Below, one piece after another: positions 35,401 through 46,892 of a stretch of DNA of 64,000 nt. This DNA comes from Cymbomonas tetramitiformis (lineage: Eukaryota > Chlorophyta > Pyramimonadophyceae > Pyramimonadales > Pyramimonadaceae). Within the stretch, counting starts at the first letter, position 1. Every line of letters begins with the position of its first letter. The position numbers were made by a program, and so were the translations under genes. The notes under the pieces were generated by a model, which ran no database searches, was not told the origin of the DNA, and saw only the letters and a program-made list of their open reading frames with translations. The DNA lies in assembly GCA_001247695.2 (NCBI GenBank), contig LGRX02033529.1, positions 1-64,000 on the forward strand. The letters run 5' to 3'.

Positions 35401-38400
35401 GTGGCACACACCCACTCCTCAGATTCCCTGCCCAAGTGGGGAGGCCGATGGCCGTGATGGAACTAATAGTGAGGAATAAGTCGTCGGGAAAGCGACGACC
35501 GGTGGATGAACTATCGGTCACCGGGAGGGCTGGGGACACACAGGCATGTGCCGGGAGGGGAATCCAAGTAGGAACAATGCAGAACCACAGTTGCAGTGCA
35601 AGTGTGGAGCGTGTTACCCAGGACCGCAGCTTCCTCGCAGGGTGCCCAGCGGCAAGCACTTCGGTCCCACGGAGTCAGTGTTTGGGGTAGGGGGTGGAAG
35701 CGCAGATCGGTGGCGGGAGCATAAGGTCAGAAGAAAGCAATCTGGTCTACCATCCTTAGGCCCCTGGGGCAGCCCTTTGGAACACCGGTTGGGCTGTGCT
35801 TGGAGAAGCTCTTTTGAGACCAGGCTTTGGGGCAGGCAGGGAGCAGGGGGGTGGTTCTGAGGGAGGGCGTGGTGGTGGGGAGATGGCTTGGGCAGCTCGA
35901 GGGGCAGAGGTGACCTAGCTTCAGAGGGAGTGCATCAGTGTGCAGACAGTGCAGACGCACAGGCACTCAGGATGGCCCAATGAGGCTTAGGGGGTCCCGT
36001 TTTCCACTGGTAAGCTCCGGAAAACTCAGATGAGTGCCCGGAAGTGTGTGCAAAATCCTTTGATCCCTGGTGTGGGTACATAGTGCAGCCGAATTTCTCT
36101 GGCTACGTGTTGCTAAAAGAATTGATCCAAGAATAAGCCACACCCAATCCGCTCCTCGCTGCTGGCTCCGCAACGCCGGCTTGGAATCACGGCCGGCGTC
36201 TCAATTGGATGGAAGGGAAGAGGCCTTACAGAAGGCAGTAAAGGTGCCAATCAGCCTCTCTTAATCACGAATAATTATACATTTGAATTCCCTTTTCCTA
36301 GAATCGTCATTGGCCACTGCACCAGCACTCTTAACGATCGTTGTCCACCATTTTACAGTAGAAAGGTACAAACGCAACGTCCGCGATGATCAATCTTCAA
36401 GCATTAATGCCATCAAAGGGAAACCGAGGCTCTGCGTCGAGAGTGGAAGGAGAGCAACAGCGGCCTGGAAGCGGCATGTGGCATACTGCCTGGAAGCGGC
36501 ATGTGTCATACTGCCTGGAAGCGGCATGTGTCATACTGCCTGGAAGCGGCATGTGTCATACTGCCTGGAAGCGGCATGTGTCGTACTGCCTGGAAGCGGC
36601 ATGTATCCTACTGCCTGGAAGCGGCATGTGTCATACTGCCTGGAAGCGGCATGTGTCATGACTCGACCTTACAGACACTACCCTTTAGAAATCATTCCAA
36701 TTTTGTCTAAATCGGAGCTCGAGGGATGTTGTTCCATTCAGAAGTGCAGCAACCGAGCTGCGGCTTGAACGCTCACATCAAGCTCACGCGCTGCTCCACG
36801 CATTCCTGCGGGTGCCCGCATCCTGACCAAGTGCCAGCATACGACTCCGGACGATGGCGCGCTTCCACCTGAAATACAGACCAAGCGTGGGGCTCTCTGC
36901 ATACGTCTTGAGGGTGGCCCGCCATCCCACCTTCCACACATCAGAATACGTCTCAATCACGATGGCCAGCATGATGTTCAGCATGACAAACCCCGCCAAG
37001 ATAGTGTAGACGTAGAAAAACACCCGCGAGGGCTGACCGCAGCCGTCCACCCGCCCCCATAACCCCAAGCGTTATGGGCCTACATGGCGGCATCCCCCTG
37101 ATTCCGGGCTCTTGTGACGGTCATGCTCCACGTGGCACGCAGCTAAGAGCATCCACAGATGGAGTAACGGGAGCAGGCTCTGCGGCGGGTAGGGGGAGCA
37201 GGCTTTGCGGCGGGTAGGGGGAGCAGGCTTTGCGGCGGGTAGGGGGAGCAGGCTTTGCGGCGGGTAGGGGAGCAGGGCTTTGCGGGGTAGGGGGAGCAGG
37301 CTTTGGGGCGGGTAGGGGGAGCAGGCAGTAGGGGAGCAGGCTTGCAAGTTGGCGGTAGGGGAGCAGGCGTTGCGGCGGGTGGGGAGCAGGCGCGGCGGGT
37401 AGGGGGAGCACAGTGGCGGGTAGGGGGAGCAGGCGCTGTGGTAGGGGGAGCAGGCTTAGTGGCGGATAGGGGGAGCAGGCTTTGCGGCGGGTAGGGGGAG
37501 CAAGCGCTTTAGCGGGTAGGGGAGCAGGCTTTGCGGCGGGTAGGGGGAGCAGGAGGCAGTGGGAAGAGGGAAGGGGGCAGCGGCCAGGTGGGGAAGGTGA
37601 GAGACGCACCATGACGTGAGAAGCGGGGAACAGGTCGGCGATGTCGTACTCCCCAAGCATCATGCGGAACATGGTGTCACAGCTTACAGCGTAGGTGCGG
37701 AAGTTGTACAGCCCGTGCCGGCCGTAGACCACGTAGGCATACAGCGCAAAGCTAAAATAAATGATCATGAACATGATCAGGAAGTTCACGATTTCGGGCA
37801 TCGCCTGCACCACCACCGCCGCCACCGTCACCATCCTGCAATAGGCTTGGCGAGCCTCGTCCAGCCCACAAGAGCATGGCAGGGGGGAGCTGGGAGGAGC
37901 AAGCCGAGGAGTGGGCACGGCTCACCTTCCACACGGTTCGGGTGAGGATGGAGAGGCGGCTGTTGAACTCGAAGAACTTGAAGATGCGCATCATGCAGAG
38001 CAGCACGTTCATCGTACCCCACAGTGTGTAGTTGTGGAACACTGTGGTCACCGCCATCAGCTCCTCGAAGTGGTGGGAGTTCCTGCCCCGTGGCCAAAAA
38101 CATAACCGAGCTGGTGAGCTCCTGCTTCACTTCTCCCTCTCACGGCCGTGCTCGGCAGACCGCTCCCCGCTGCATTCTTGGTGCAAGCAGAGCTAACCTC
38201 GAGATACCCAATCGTAGAGGGGAGGATGGGTCAAGATCATATGTTGGGAACGAGGCACAAGGAGATGTGCGGTCCAGGTGCTATCCACGTCTGCCCGCAG
38301 CGGCCCAGCTCAGATCCCAGTGGGCAGGTGAAGGAGACCCAGCATACTGGCGCACCGCCAGGGAAGCCTCAGAGAGGGCCGGGAAAGTGCAAGGATGCTC

Positions 38401-41400
38401 TCAAGCACTCAAGGATGCTCTCAAGGATGCTCTCAAGGATGCTCAAGCACTCAAGGATGCTCAAGGATGCTCTCAAGGATGCTCTCAAGCGCTCAAGGAT
38501 GCTCTCAAGGATGCTCTCAAGCGCTCAAGGATGCCCTCAAGAGGCGACTGGATCCTGTGAGGGAGCGCGCGCACGTGTAGATGATCTTGGGATCATACTC
38601 CAAGTCCGAATTGGATATTCCCCACTGAAAAAACGCACCGAAACACCGCCCTCTGTGAGGCATCCATGGCCGCGTGCCCAGAAAATAAGGTTTTGACTAA
38701 AACCACAGCAGATATGGTCCCAGCAGCATCATGGATGACGTGCTGGCAGGGGGCTCATCGCACGCTCGCGCTCGGCACGGACCATGAGCCAGCTCCACGC
38801 GCTGTAGCCAAACGCAACCAGCGTGCCCAGGTCCAGGAAGTCCCAGAATGTGCAGAGCTGGTGGAGCTGCGCAGCGGATCTCCACCCCCCGCCCGGTCAG
38901 AGCACCCGCCCGTACGCACCGCAACACACCAGGGGGCGCGCCACCGCGCAGCGGATTTCCATTTGCTGCCAGGAAAGCCCGGCTCGCGCAGGGGGAAGGG
39001 GTGCATACCCCGGAAGTGTTGTTTTCGAACCAGAATTGTGACATGGCACTGCGCCACAGCGCCACGCCGTGGTACCCGTAGTAGCCGAGGAACCCCACCA
39101 TAATAAGCTCCATTACGGCCCGCAAATAGTCGGTGAAGGTCTGAAACACTCCGCAACCCCCGTTCAAGAAGGAGATGGAATACACCTCCCCAAGCATTCG
39201 CCACAACATATCCAGCGCCCCCGTCGACACAAACCCAGGAATGGCAAAGCGCAGGCACATTCTTAAACACATCACCCTGTGCCCGTAATAGAAACCTCCC
39301 AAGCAGATATGCGCCAAGTAAGCGGTACCAGCCCGGGACACTGCACCCACCTGGTAGGTGAAGACGCGGCTGGAGGACATGTGCCAGCCGGGGTCCGGCA
39401 CAAAGTTACCCGCCTGGCTCATCCAACAACTCCCACCCATCCGCCGCGTCTCAATCCCCGGCTGCATGCCATGCCGGCACCAGCATGGTCCCCACCGGCC
39501 GCATTCCCATCGCGGAAGAATGGGTGCATACACCTCATCGGAATTCCAACAGGTGCGGAAGCAGCGCAGTCTAAACACGCACTGGTGACCAGGACGCAGC
39601 GCGAAGCAGAGGGCACTGAGCCCAACGCTCGCCCCCGCACTGGTGACCAGGACGCAGCGCGAAGCAGAGGGCACTGAGTCCGACACTCGCGCGCCCGCAC
39701 TGGTGACCAGGACGCAGCGCGAAGCAGAGGGCACTGAGCCCAACGCTCGCGCCCGCACTGGTGACCAGGACGCAGCGCGAAGCAGAGGGCACTGAGCCCA
39801 ACGCTCGCGCTCGCACTGGTGACCAGGACGCAGCGCGAAGCAGAGGGCACTGAGCCCAACGCTCGCGCCCGCACTGGTGACCAGGACGCAGCGCGAAGCA
39901 GAAAGCACTGAGCCCAACGCTCGCGCCCGCACTGGTGTCTAGGACGCAGCGCGAAGCAGAGGGCACTGAGCCCAACGCTCGCGCCCGCACTGGTGACCAG
40001 GACGCAGCGCGAAGCAGGATCTAGGAGTCAGGTCGCTAGGCATTGGATTGTCAGTGTCTTCAGTGTAGAGGCTCGCAAGGGTTGGTTGAGGGGGGGCTCA
40101 CAAATTGGCAATAGAATGCGCCAGATCGCATGGTAGGTGATAGGTGAGGGAGGGTTAGTTGAGGGGGGCCTCACAAATTGGCAGCAGAATGCGCCAGATC
40201 GCGTTGTAGGTGATAGGTGAGGGAGGGAGAGCACCGGGGGACACAAGTGGTAAGGGGGGGCTGAAGCACCTGATTCACGGTGAACGGCATCCAGGCCTTG
40301 CCCAGCATGAGGAGCTGACCGTTGAAGACACTGAGCCACATCCGCACTTCGCGGGTGGAGTGGTCGATCCACTTGTACTTCTCGAGCAGCTCGATTCGCT
40401 GCAGCAGGCCAACGCGGCACACGACTCAAGCCCGGATTCCAGTTACCATCAGCCACAGCAGCAGAGGATCTCATGCGTGCCCAACCCCGAGAGATGCAAC
40501 CGGAGATGTAGATCCTGCATACCTGTACGATACTGTCAACATCAGACAAGTTGAAAGGCACATAGTGCCCGAAATCGCCATCCAGAAATTCAGCCGGCGG
40601 AAAATCACGAAGATATTCCTCCTCCGTGGCCTGTCCATACCAATCTCCAGTGAAGTCGTCGCCGTAGCCCAGCTCATTGCTGCACACCTGTCGCCAAGCG
40701 AGCGCGCGAGCACATCTCGCTCCGAAAATCAGTCAAAAGCGCACAAACAGAACCAAGAGCACGCAATTGCCTGCGGACAACACAACTGCGAAGAGCAGGG
40801 CTGACGAACTTCAAACAACATGGCAGTGGCAAACGCACCAACGAAGCACACGAGAGCTGCCCACACAACTGAGAAGATCATGGCAACGGAGAACACAGCC
40901 CAATGCATTGCTCGAAACGCTGATGCACTCCCAAACACGGCGCGTGGGGCATCGAACACTTCTCCAGACCCTGCTGTCAGTAGTGAGCAGCATCTGGACG
41001 GCTGGCTTCCCGCACCGGCACCTTCCTTGGCGGCACACGGAATTTACCGGATAAATGTCGCGAAACCTTTCCCAGGAGTCCACGTAGCTGCACTCCCGCC
41101 GGATTACCCGCTTCTGCGTGAGCGCCCAGGACAGCACCCGATTGTCCAAGATGTGCGCGTCCGTCATCTCTTCGAAGTACAGTGCCTCCGTTCTCTGTGA
41201 ACAGCAGTGAAACCAGGTCCCCCATCTCGGTTTAATTCCCTCCTCCCTCAGGCTGCAGCATCTGGCCACTACAGGCGTCACACAGGGCCGGCGGCATCCG
41301 GCCACTACACGCGTCGCACAGGGCCGGCAGCATCCGGCCACTGCACGCGTCATACAGGGCCGGCAGCATCCGGCCACTGCACGCGGCACACAGGGCCGGC

Positions 41401-44400
41401 AGCATCCGGCCACTGCACGCGTCGCACAGGGCCGGCAGCATCCGGCCACTGCACGCGTCACACACGGCCGGCAGCATCCGGCCACTACACGCGTCGCACA
41501 GGGCCGGCAGCATCCGGCCACTGCACGCGTCGCACACGGCCGGCAGCATCCGGCCACTACACGCGTCGCACAGGGCCGGCAGCATCCGGCCACTGCACGC
41601 GTCGCACAGGGCCGGTAGCATCCGGCCACTGTACGCGTCACACAGGGCCCGCAGCATCCGGCCACTACACGCGTCATACAGGGCCGGCGGCATCCGGCCA
41701 CTGCACGCGGCGCACAGGGCCGGCAGCATCCGGCCACTGCACGCGGCGCACAGGGCCGGCAGCATCCGGCCACTGCACGCGTCGCACAGGGCCGGCAGCA
41801 TCCGGCCACTACACGCGTCGCACAGGGCCGGCAGCATCCGGCCACTGCACGCGTCACACAGGGCCGGCAGCATCCGGCCACTGCACGCGTCGCACAGGGC
41901 CGGCAGCATCCGGCCACTACACGCGTCACACAGGGCCGGCAGCATCCGGCCACTGCACGCGTCGCACAGGGCCGGCAGCATCCGGCCACTGCACGCGTCG
42001 CACAGGGCCGGCAGCATCCGGCCACTACACGCGTCGCACAGGGCCGGCAGCATCCGGCCACTACACGCGTCGCACAGGGCCGGCAGCATCCGGCCACTAC
42101 AGGCGTCGCACAGGGCCGGCAGCATCCGGCCACTGCACGCGTCGCACAGGGCCGGCAGCATCCGGCCACTGCACGCGTCGCACAGGGCCGGCAGCATCCG
42201 GCCACTGCACGCGGCACACAGGGCCGGCAGCATCCGGCCACTACAGACGTCAGTGCAAGCAGTGCGCAGGCACTCCAGGAGCAGCGCGGAGGGGCTCTGC
42301 GGACGGCTGAGGGGGGAGTCCCCTTTGGATCACCTGGCGCTCTGCCACGTTCTTGAAGTATGCCCAGACATCACTTGCAGTGACTGCTTCCGTGAAGTCA
42401 TTCCCTTGCCCTACACGCAGCACGCGCGCTCCAACAGTCAGAAGACTGCCATCGTGCTCGCTGCAACAGGAAAGCGCGGGTGACAGGCGCAACACAGGAA
42501 AGCGCGGGTGACAGGCGCAACACATGAAAGCGCGGGTGACAGGCGCAACACAGGAAAGCGCGGGTGACAGGCGCAACACAGGAAAGCAACACGTGAAACC
42601 CGCAGTGAGTACCAACACGGCACACTGAGCAAAGAGAAGGATTTTCACATTAAAAGCTAGAGGGTAGCTATGCGTGAACATTTGTGCGGCACAGCCTGCA
42701 TGTGCGCGTGGTGCGTGTCTTGCAGCTGTGCCGCATTCATGCTGGCACAGGTGCACTTGGTTCCCCTTGCCGATGCTGTTGCCTCCGGGAAGAGCTCTCG
42801 GGGAAACCAGTGCACGGCAAAGAAATAAACGCCGTGCATATGCTGGAGTGAAAGGGCGCGCTCACCGTGGAAGAAATCCCGCAAGGAACCCTCGAGATGC
42901 GCTGCGCTCTCCACCCGAACCTGGAGATCCAAAAAGTTCAGACATAGCGAAATATAAGAGTGGCAGTAAGAGGGAGCGCTGCTGCGGCCAACGGAGGTTG
43001 CTGAGCTTGTGTCACAAAAACCTCACCCATGCTGGCACAACAGTTTAGGGTATGATGGATGGTGGCGCACTTGAAGACCGAAACAGTGCTGGAACCGTTT
43101 CGACAAAAACGGGAATGTCAGGCAGGCCCCAGGACAGAGCATGCCTACCAAACTTGGCGAGTGTGGTCTTGTACTTAATTGTATGTAAACATTCCCAGCA
43201 GTGCGCAACTGCATGGAAATAGAAGAGGAAAGGCGCAGCCACTGGAGCGACGCTTCCAGACTGCAGTGCCTCCGGCCGCCAGGACTTTCGCCCCTTCGCT
43301 GCGCCTCCGGTGTTTCGAGCGGAGCGCAGCTAGACTCAAAGGTTCGCACGAAGGGGGGAGCCCCCTGTGACAAGGACCTTGCCGGTGTGTGCTGAGAGGG
43401 GCTGAGGGCGGCTTCAACGCTGCGTTCTGTCAGAGGAGGGAGGAGGGTGGCTTCACACTTCCCGAACCCGGCCCCGTTCTGTGTCCGGAAACTCTGAACG
43501 CTTCATGTCTGTTTCGTGAGAGGGCGGCAGGTGAATATCGGACAGCAACCGCACAATGAGCATCCGAGGCTAAACTTCAATCCCAGATCGGAAGTTGAAG
43601 ATGCAACCACATCCACCTCATAAGAGGTGCAAAGAGAAGACTTCATTTGTGAACGGTTCTTGCGAATGGAGACTGCGTGAGGGGATCTCTCATCCACTTG
43701 AAAGCGAAAGCAGACTCGGCGCACCCGTCGTTAAAGTGTGCTGCCCAACTCTGGGTGTGGGAGGGGAGGAGTGGTAGGTCGACCTGCATGAGAAACATGG
43801 TGGTGAGGAGGACGCAGAAGAAACACCACAGAAGGAGCTCACGCGATTGGCGGCGTCGCTCTATTTTAGCATAGAGCAAGTCTCTCACGTCCTCGACGAG
43901 AGTGACCAAGTGCGGCGCGGCAGGCTTCGCGACCGCATCGGCTGCTTCCCCTGCGCAAGGGACAAGGTCAACAGCCAGCGCACGGGCGCCATAATGCAGC
44001 CAGCTGCCGTGAAGCACTGAGCAGCCACAGAGGCCTGCGACAAGCAACTTGCAGCTGCTTGCTCCGAAAAGTCGCTGGCGTGCAGGAGCCGAAGACGTGG
44101 CTGACCGGCATTCTTATCAGGTAGCTTGATGCAGGCAAGCTGAAGTGCACCTCGTCCGAGATGCGGACTGATATGATGGACCTATTGTGAATATGCCTTC
44201 TCAAGTTGCTTCGAGAGACGAGTCCTACGTGATACACGTGTCGCCGCCACCGGCAGAGAAGCACACCAACTTGAACACAAGCTACTTATAACACAAAATA
44301 TGCGAACCGACTTGGGCATCCTTAAACATCCCCATCAGAGATGCCCACCAACTAGGACACGTGGTACTTATAATTCGTCCTCTAACATGCAAGCCCAGCC

Positions 44401-45359
44401 GGTTACCCATGGTTCAAGGAACGGGAGCTTTAGAGAAGAGAGCAAGAAGCGGTAAAGACAGGGTGAGGAGTCGTTAATTGTGCACACACCTTGACCGACG
44501 TCTTGACTAGTATCTTCACCAGCATCTTCAGAGCGAACAATTGAGAGTCGGTTCATTTCAGGGTGAACATTGCTTGAGTTTTCCTTTTGGCTCACTGCAG
44601 AGTGAACCCTTGAGAGTGGGTTCATCGAAACAAGTTCTACGTCATCATTCGCCTGGTAAGAGAGCACAGGATGCAAGATACTGTTAGGAAAGCGAACCAT
44701 GGGAAGAAACTCGAGAACGTAAGTCAATGGGAGGGATAGCAAAAAAACGGATTCCAAGTTAGTAGTCTACTTCACTATACAGTATGCACGGTCCTGAGGA
44801 TTTCAAACCTCGACTTTGCAGTCGTCCTCACTTTGCCCTACAGCAGTTGAAAGCAAAGGAAGGGTCTCTATACTACATCGGTGGAAGGGACTAAATACTA
44901 TCTACCTTGGAGGATTCATTACTTTCTTGCTCAGCAAGAATGTCTTCCGTATCTTCAGTCTCATTTATGATATCGATATACCTATGCATTGTCGGAGGCC
45001 CTCCGTTGTGCTCTACTGATGGCGCTGGTGAGGGTTCGATATTATTTGTGTCAATAATCTCTTGGAACCGTTCGAGAGGAGGGACCTGCCATACTAGAAG
45101 CTCATTCACAAGTATCCCGACGGGGAAAGTTTCGTGACGTCAGCATAAAAAGAAAGATGAGGTGCTACGATCAACTCACCGCAACCTGTGGCGGAGTCGC
45201 AGGAGCCGTTGAACCCCATTTCTGACGTCGCGCTGCGGAAAGCGGGATTACTCCTCCTCCTATACCCGGTGGATCCACCCCTTCCACCGTACGATGTAGT
45301 TGCGAATGGATCTTCGAATGGTTCACTGAACCGTCATTACCGTCTATCGCGTCTACCAT
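32404..45359 (-). CDS. polycystin-2-like (PKD2/TRPP) cation channel
   Basis: Exons joined with consistent phases: 45180-45359, 44906-45085, 44490-44652, 43784-43950 (first membrane segment, RELLLWCFFCVLLTTMFLMQ), 42866-42920, 42334-42383, 41048-41194 (YFEEMTDAHILDNRVLSWAL), 40523-40687, 40270-40398 (KWIDHSTREVRMWLSVFN), 39351-39413, 39009-39140 (second segment), 38866 down to about 38770 (FWDFLDLGTLVAFGYSAWSW), 37926-38082, 37610-37804 (fifth segment, then pore with TMFRMMLGEYD), 36828-37032 (sixth segment, FVMLNIMLAIVIETYSDVW), 35190-35254 and 35028-35096. Less certain C-terminal exons lie near 34736, 33790-33950 and 32404-32570. Extracellular loop, six membrane segments and pore follow polycystin-2 order; in flagellates these channels act in ciliary or plasma membranes. 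The donor near 38770 and all joins after 35028 are unverified. Confidence 0.85.
33040..33790. repeat. about 45-bp minisatellite in an intron
   Basis: The unit GTGGCGGGCTTGTGGCCC plus ACGCCTCATGTGAAGATGGG and TGGGGAC repeats about 16-17 times with a 41-46 bp period. It lies between the presumed C-terminal exons of the polycystin-like gene. Pro/His/Ser-rich frames across it are artefacts. Confidence 0.85.
35480..36160. repeat. dispersed repeat with modules B then A, copy 2
   Basis: Module B (35490-35990) matches 17565-18060 (GAGACCAGGCTTTGGGGCAG; GGTGGTTCTGNGGGAGGGCG). Module A (36040-36150) matches 17345-17480. Both are in the same orientation as copy 1, but their order is reversed. It lies in an intron of the polycystin-like gene. 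Confidence 0.7.
36461..36660. repeat. 25-bp minisatellite in an intron, 8 copies
   Basis: GCCTGGAAGCGGCATGTGTC plus ATACT is repeated eight times with almost no divergence (single changes such as GTGTCGTACT and GTATCCTACT). The high uniformity implies recent expansion or ongoing homogenisation. It lies downstream of the exon with the sixth membrane segment. Confidence 0.9.
37160..37565. repeat. 25-bp G-rich minisatellite in an intron, about 16 copies
   Basis: GGCGGGTAGGGGGAGCAGGC plus TTTGC recurs every 25 bp (for example CGGGT at 37186, 37211 and 37236), with indels towards the right end. The G-tract-rich plus strand could form quadruplexes. In transcript sense (minus strand) it is a C/pyrimidine-rich tract just before the exon of the sixth membrane segment. 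Confidence 0.9.
38388..38545. repeat. 12-bp based CAAGGATGCTCT minisatellite in an intron
   Basis: CAAGGATGCTCT monomers alternate with CAAGCACT or CAAGCGCT variants in higher-order groups. It lies between the exons for the third and fourth membrane segments of the channel gene. Confidence 0.9.
39585..40020. repeat. 57-60 bp minisatellite in an intron, about 7.5 copies
   Basis: GACCAGGACGCAGCGCGAAG plus CAGAGGGCACTGAGCCCAAC and GCTCGCGCCCGCACTGGT repeats at 39587, 39644, 39704, 39762 and onward, nearly identical. It lies between channel exons 39351-39413 and 40270-40398. Confidence 0.9.
41262..42250. repeat. 36-bp minisatellite in an intron, about 27 copies
   Basis: The unit GGCCACTGCACGCGTCGCAC plus AGGGCCGGCAGCATCC (36 bp) is repeated about 27 times with few substitutions. 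It contains GCCGGC and CGGATG/CATCCG palindromes. Because 36 is divisible by three, long frames stay open on both strands (12-residue periods such as ASGHCTRRTGPA and MLPALCDACSGR). Flanking channel exons at 41048-41194 and 42334-42383 show that it is intronic. Confidence 0.92.
42478..42595. repeat. 28-bp minisatellite in an intron, about 4 copies
   Basis: AAAGCGCGGGTGACAGGCGC plus AACACAGG is repeated about four times next to the channel exon at 42334-42383. The array begins about 95 bp upstream of that exon's acceptor in transcript sense. Confidence 0.85.
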
Positions 45360-46890
45360 GTCTCACCTCTAGGACGCAGGAGACTCGATCGACTGAGCGT
45401 TCCCCACCAGCTACTACTAAAGTAGCAGAGCGCTCCCTCGCATTATCTTGCCTATCCGTTTCAACCAGTGGACAGTTTGAACCGCGAAGTACAACCTCAA
45501 AATTTCAAACCAAAAGCACTTGGAGCTGCAGCGTATTTGGAAACTCGACGCACGGGGTTAAAAACGTATCCCCCAAGACTGGTGCGTAGTACGAGACATG
45601 AAGTAGTCCGTGAAGTTGCACATAAACATACACGTGCGCGTGCACGCTCTTCAGCGAAATAATGGACGAAGTAATAGCTCCCGAAGTGCACACGATGGCC
45701 TGCAACTATGAATCCTTCAGATAAGGTCCGGTGTTTAGCTTCCTGTTTTGTTGTTGGAATTATGGAATATTAGGAAGTGAACATTTTCATTTTTAATTTT
45801 CATATTCGTTGAGATATTAGGTGATACATAATTACGAGCGGAGGTGACTCTCTCGTCCGATGAAAGCATAAATTCTCGTTTCAAGTCAGACGAGAGCCAA
45901 GCCAAGCTACGCACTCTGACGCCCGTAACCATCTAAGATTCAATCGGACGATAACCTGATTTTCGATTAGAATCTAAAACATCATTGGCTCGAATTTTTC
46001 GAACCAATGCCTGACCTGAATGGAAGATCGGGTATGAAAAAGTTACGAATTTAATGAAGTACTGTGAATACGATTGGTCAGATGAGCAGCGTCTGCGTGA
46101 GCTCCTAGCAAAATCTGGAGTAGAACAGCCGACGTCTGCAGTAGGACAGCCGACACGATGCGGCAGATCGGCATTTTTGAATCGGAAGGCTCAAAAAGAG
46201 CATATTAGGCGGCTTAATAATATAGATGACAGACCAGGCAATATTCTATATTCAATATTGAAAATATTTAAAATGTTCTCCCGTCCGGTGTCCGTCACAG
46301 AGTCAGCACAATCTAACGATCGACATTGTGTCGACTCGGCGAAGAGCATGTTTATGCACAATTGAAATCGTTAGATTATGCTGACTGGGACTCTGTGGAG
46401 ACCAACTTCTGTCATTGCATACACAAGACTTACTGTGTCACACAAGTGAAGGTCATGGTCAGAGCAGATGAGAGCGCGAGAACGACGTGAGACAGACTTG
46501 AGGCTCGAGACTGTCAACGTGAAATGATGATGAGGGCGCAGAGCTGCGCAGCGCAGCGCTGCGCTGCGCTGGAAAGACCAAGTCCTCGCCCTCCGCTCGT
46601 CCGCTCGCGATTTTGAAGAGAGGTTCAGAGCGTTGAAGAGTTCTTTCAGATTTCATACTGGTTTTCGCGGGGCCTGCAGGCAGGAGTCCTGGTGATATCT
46701 GAGAAAGCTACGCATTTTTATTTGACCAACCCTTACACTCTGTTTCCCTCCTTTGTGTTCCTGCGGCGTTCCTTTGAATCTCCCTTAAGCATATACAGCT
46801 CAGGGAATGTTGTGAAGCCCTGCTGCCTTAACATACTGCAAGTTTAACCTCGCATCTTTTGCAACACTGAAAAAAGCCCGATCTTTGTAG
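45360..46890. other. intergenic region between divergent genes
   Basis: This separates the divergent polycystin-like and coatomer gamma genes and should contain both promoters. It includes an imperfect inverted repeat at 46297-46396 and a GC palindrome (AGCGCAGCGCTGCGCT) near 46550. I see no supported exon. Confidence 0.45.
46297..46396. repeat. imperfect 25-bp inverted repeat (possible MITE)
   Basis: CACAGAGTCAGCACAATCTA plus ACGAT at 46296-46320 faces ATCGTTAGATTATGCTGACT followed by GGGACTCTGTG. The arms match except for a short insertion. It lies about 500 bp upstream of the coatomer start. No clear target duplication was found. Confidence 0.5.
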
Positions 46891-46892
46891 AC

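Noticed and set aside
37121..37918. Pro/Ala/Leu-rich protein fused to the channel pore exon
   Set aside because: The pore exon ends at a good donor (37610). The remainder is the G-rich 25-bp array read in the pyrimidine sense.
41207..42310. Frames of over 300 codons on both strands with 12-residue repeats
   Set aside because: They lie in the intron between two well-supported channel exons and stay open only because the 36-bp unit is divisible by three.
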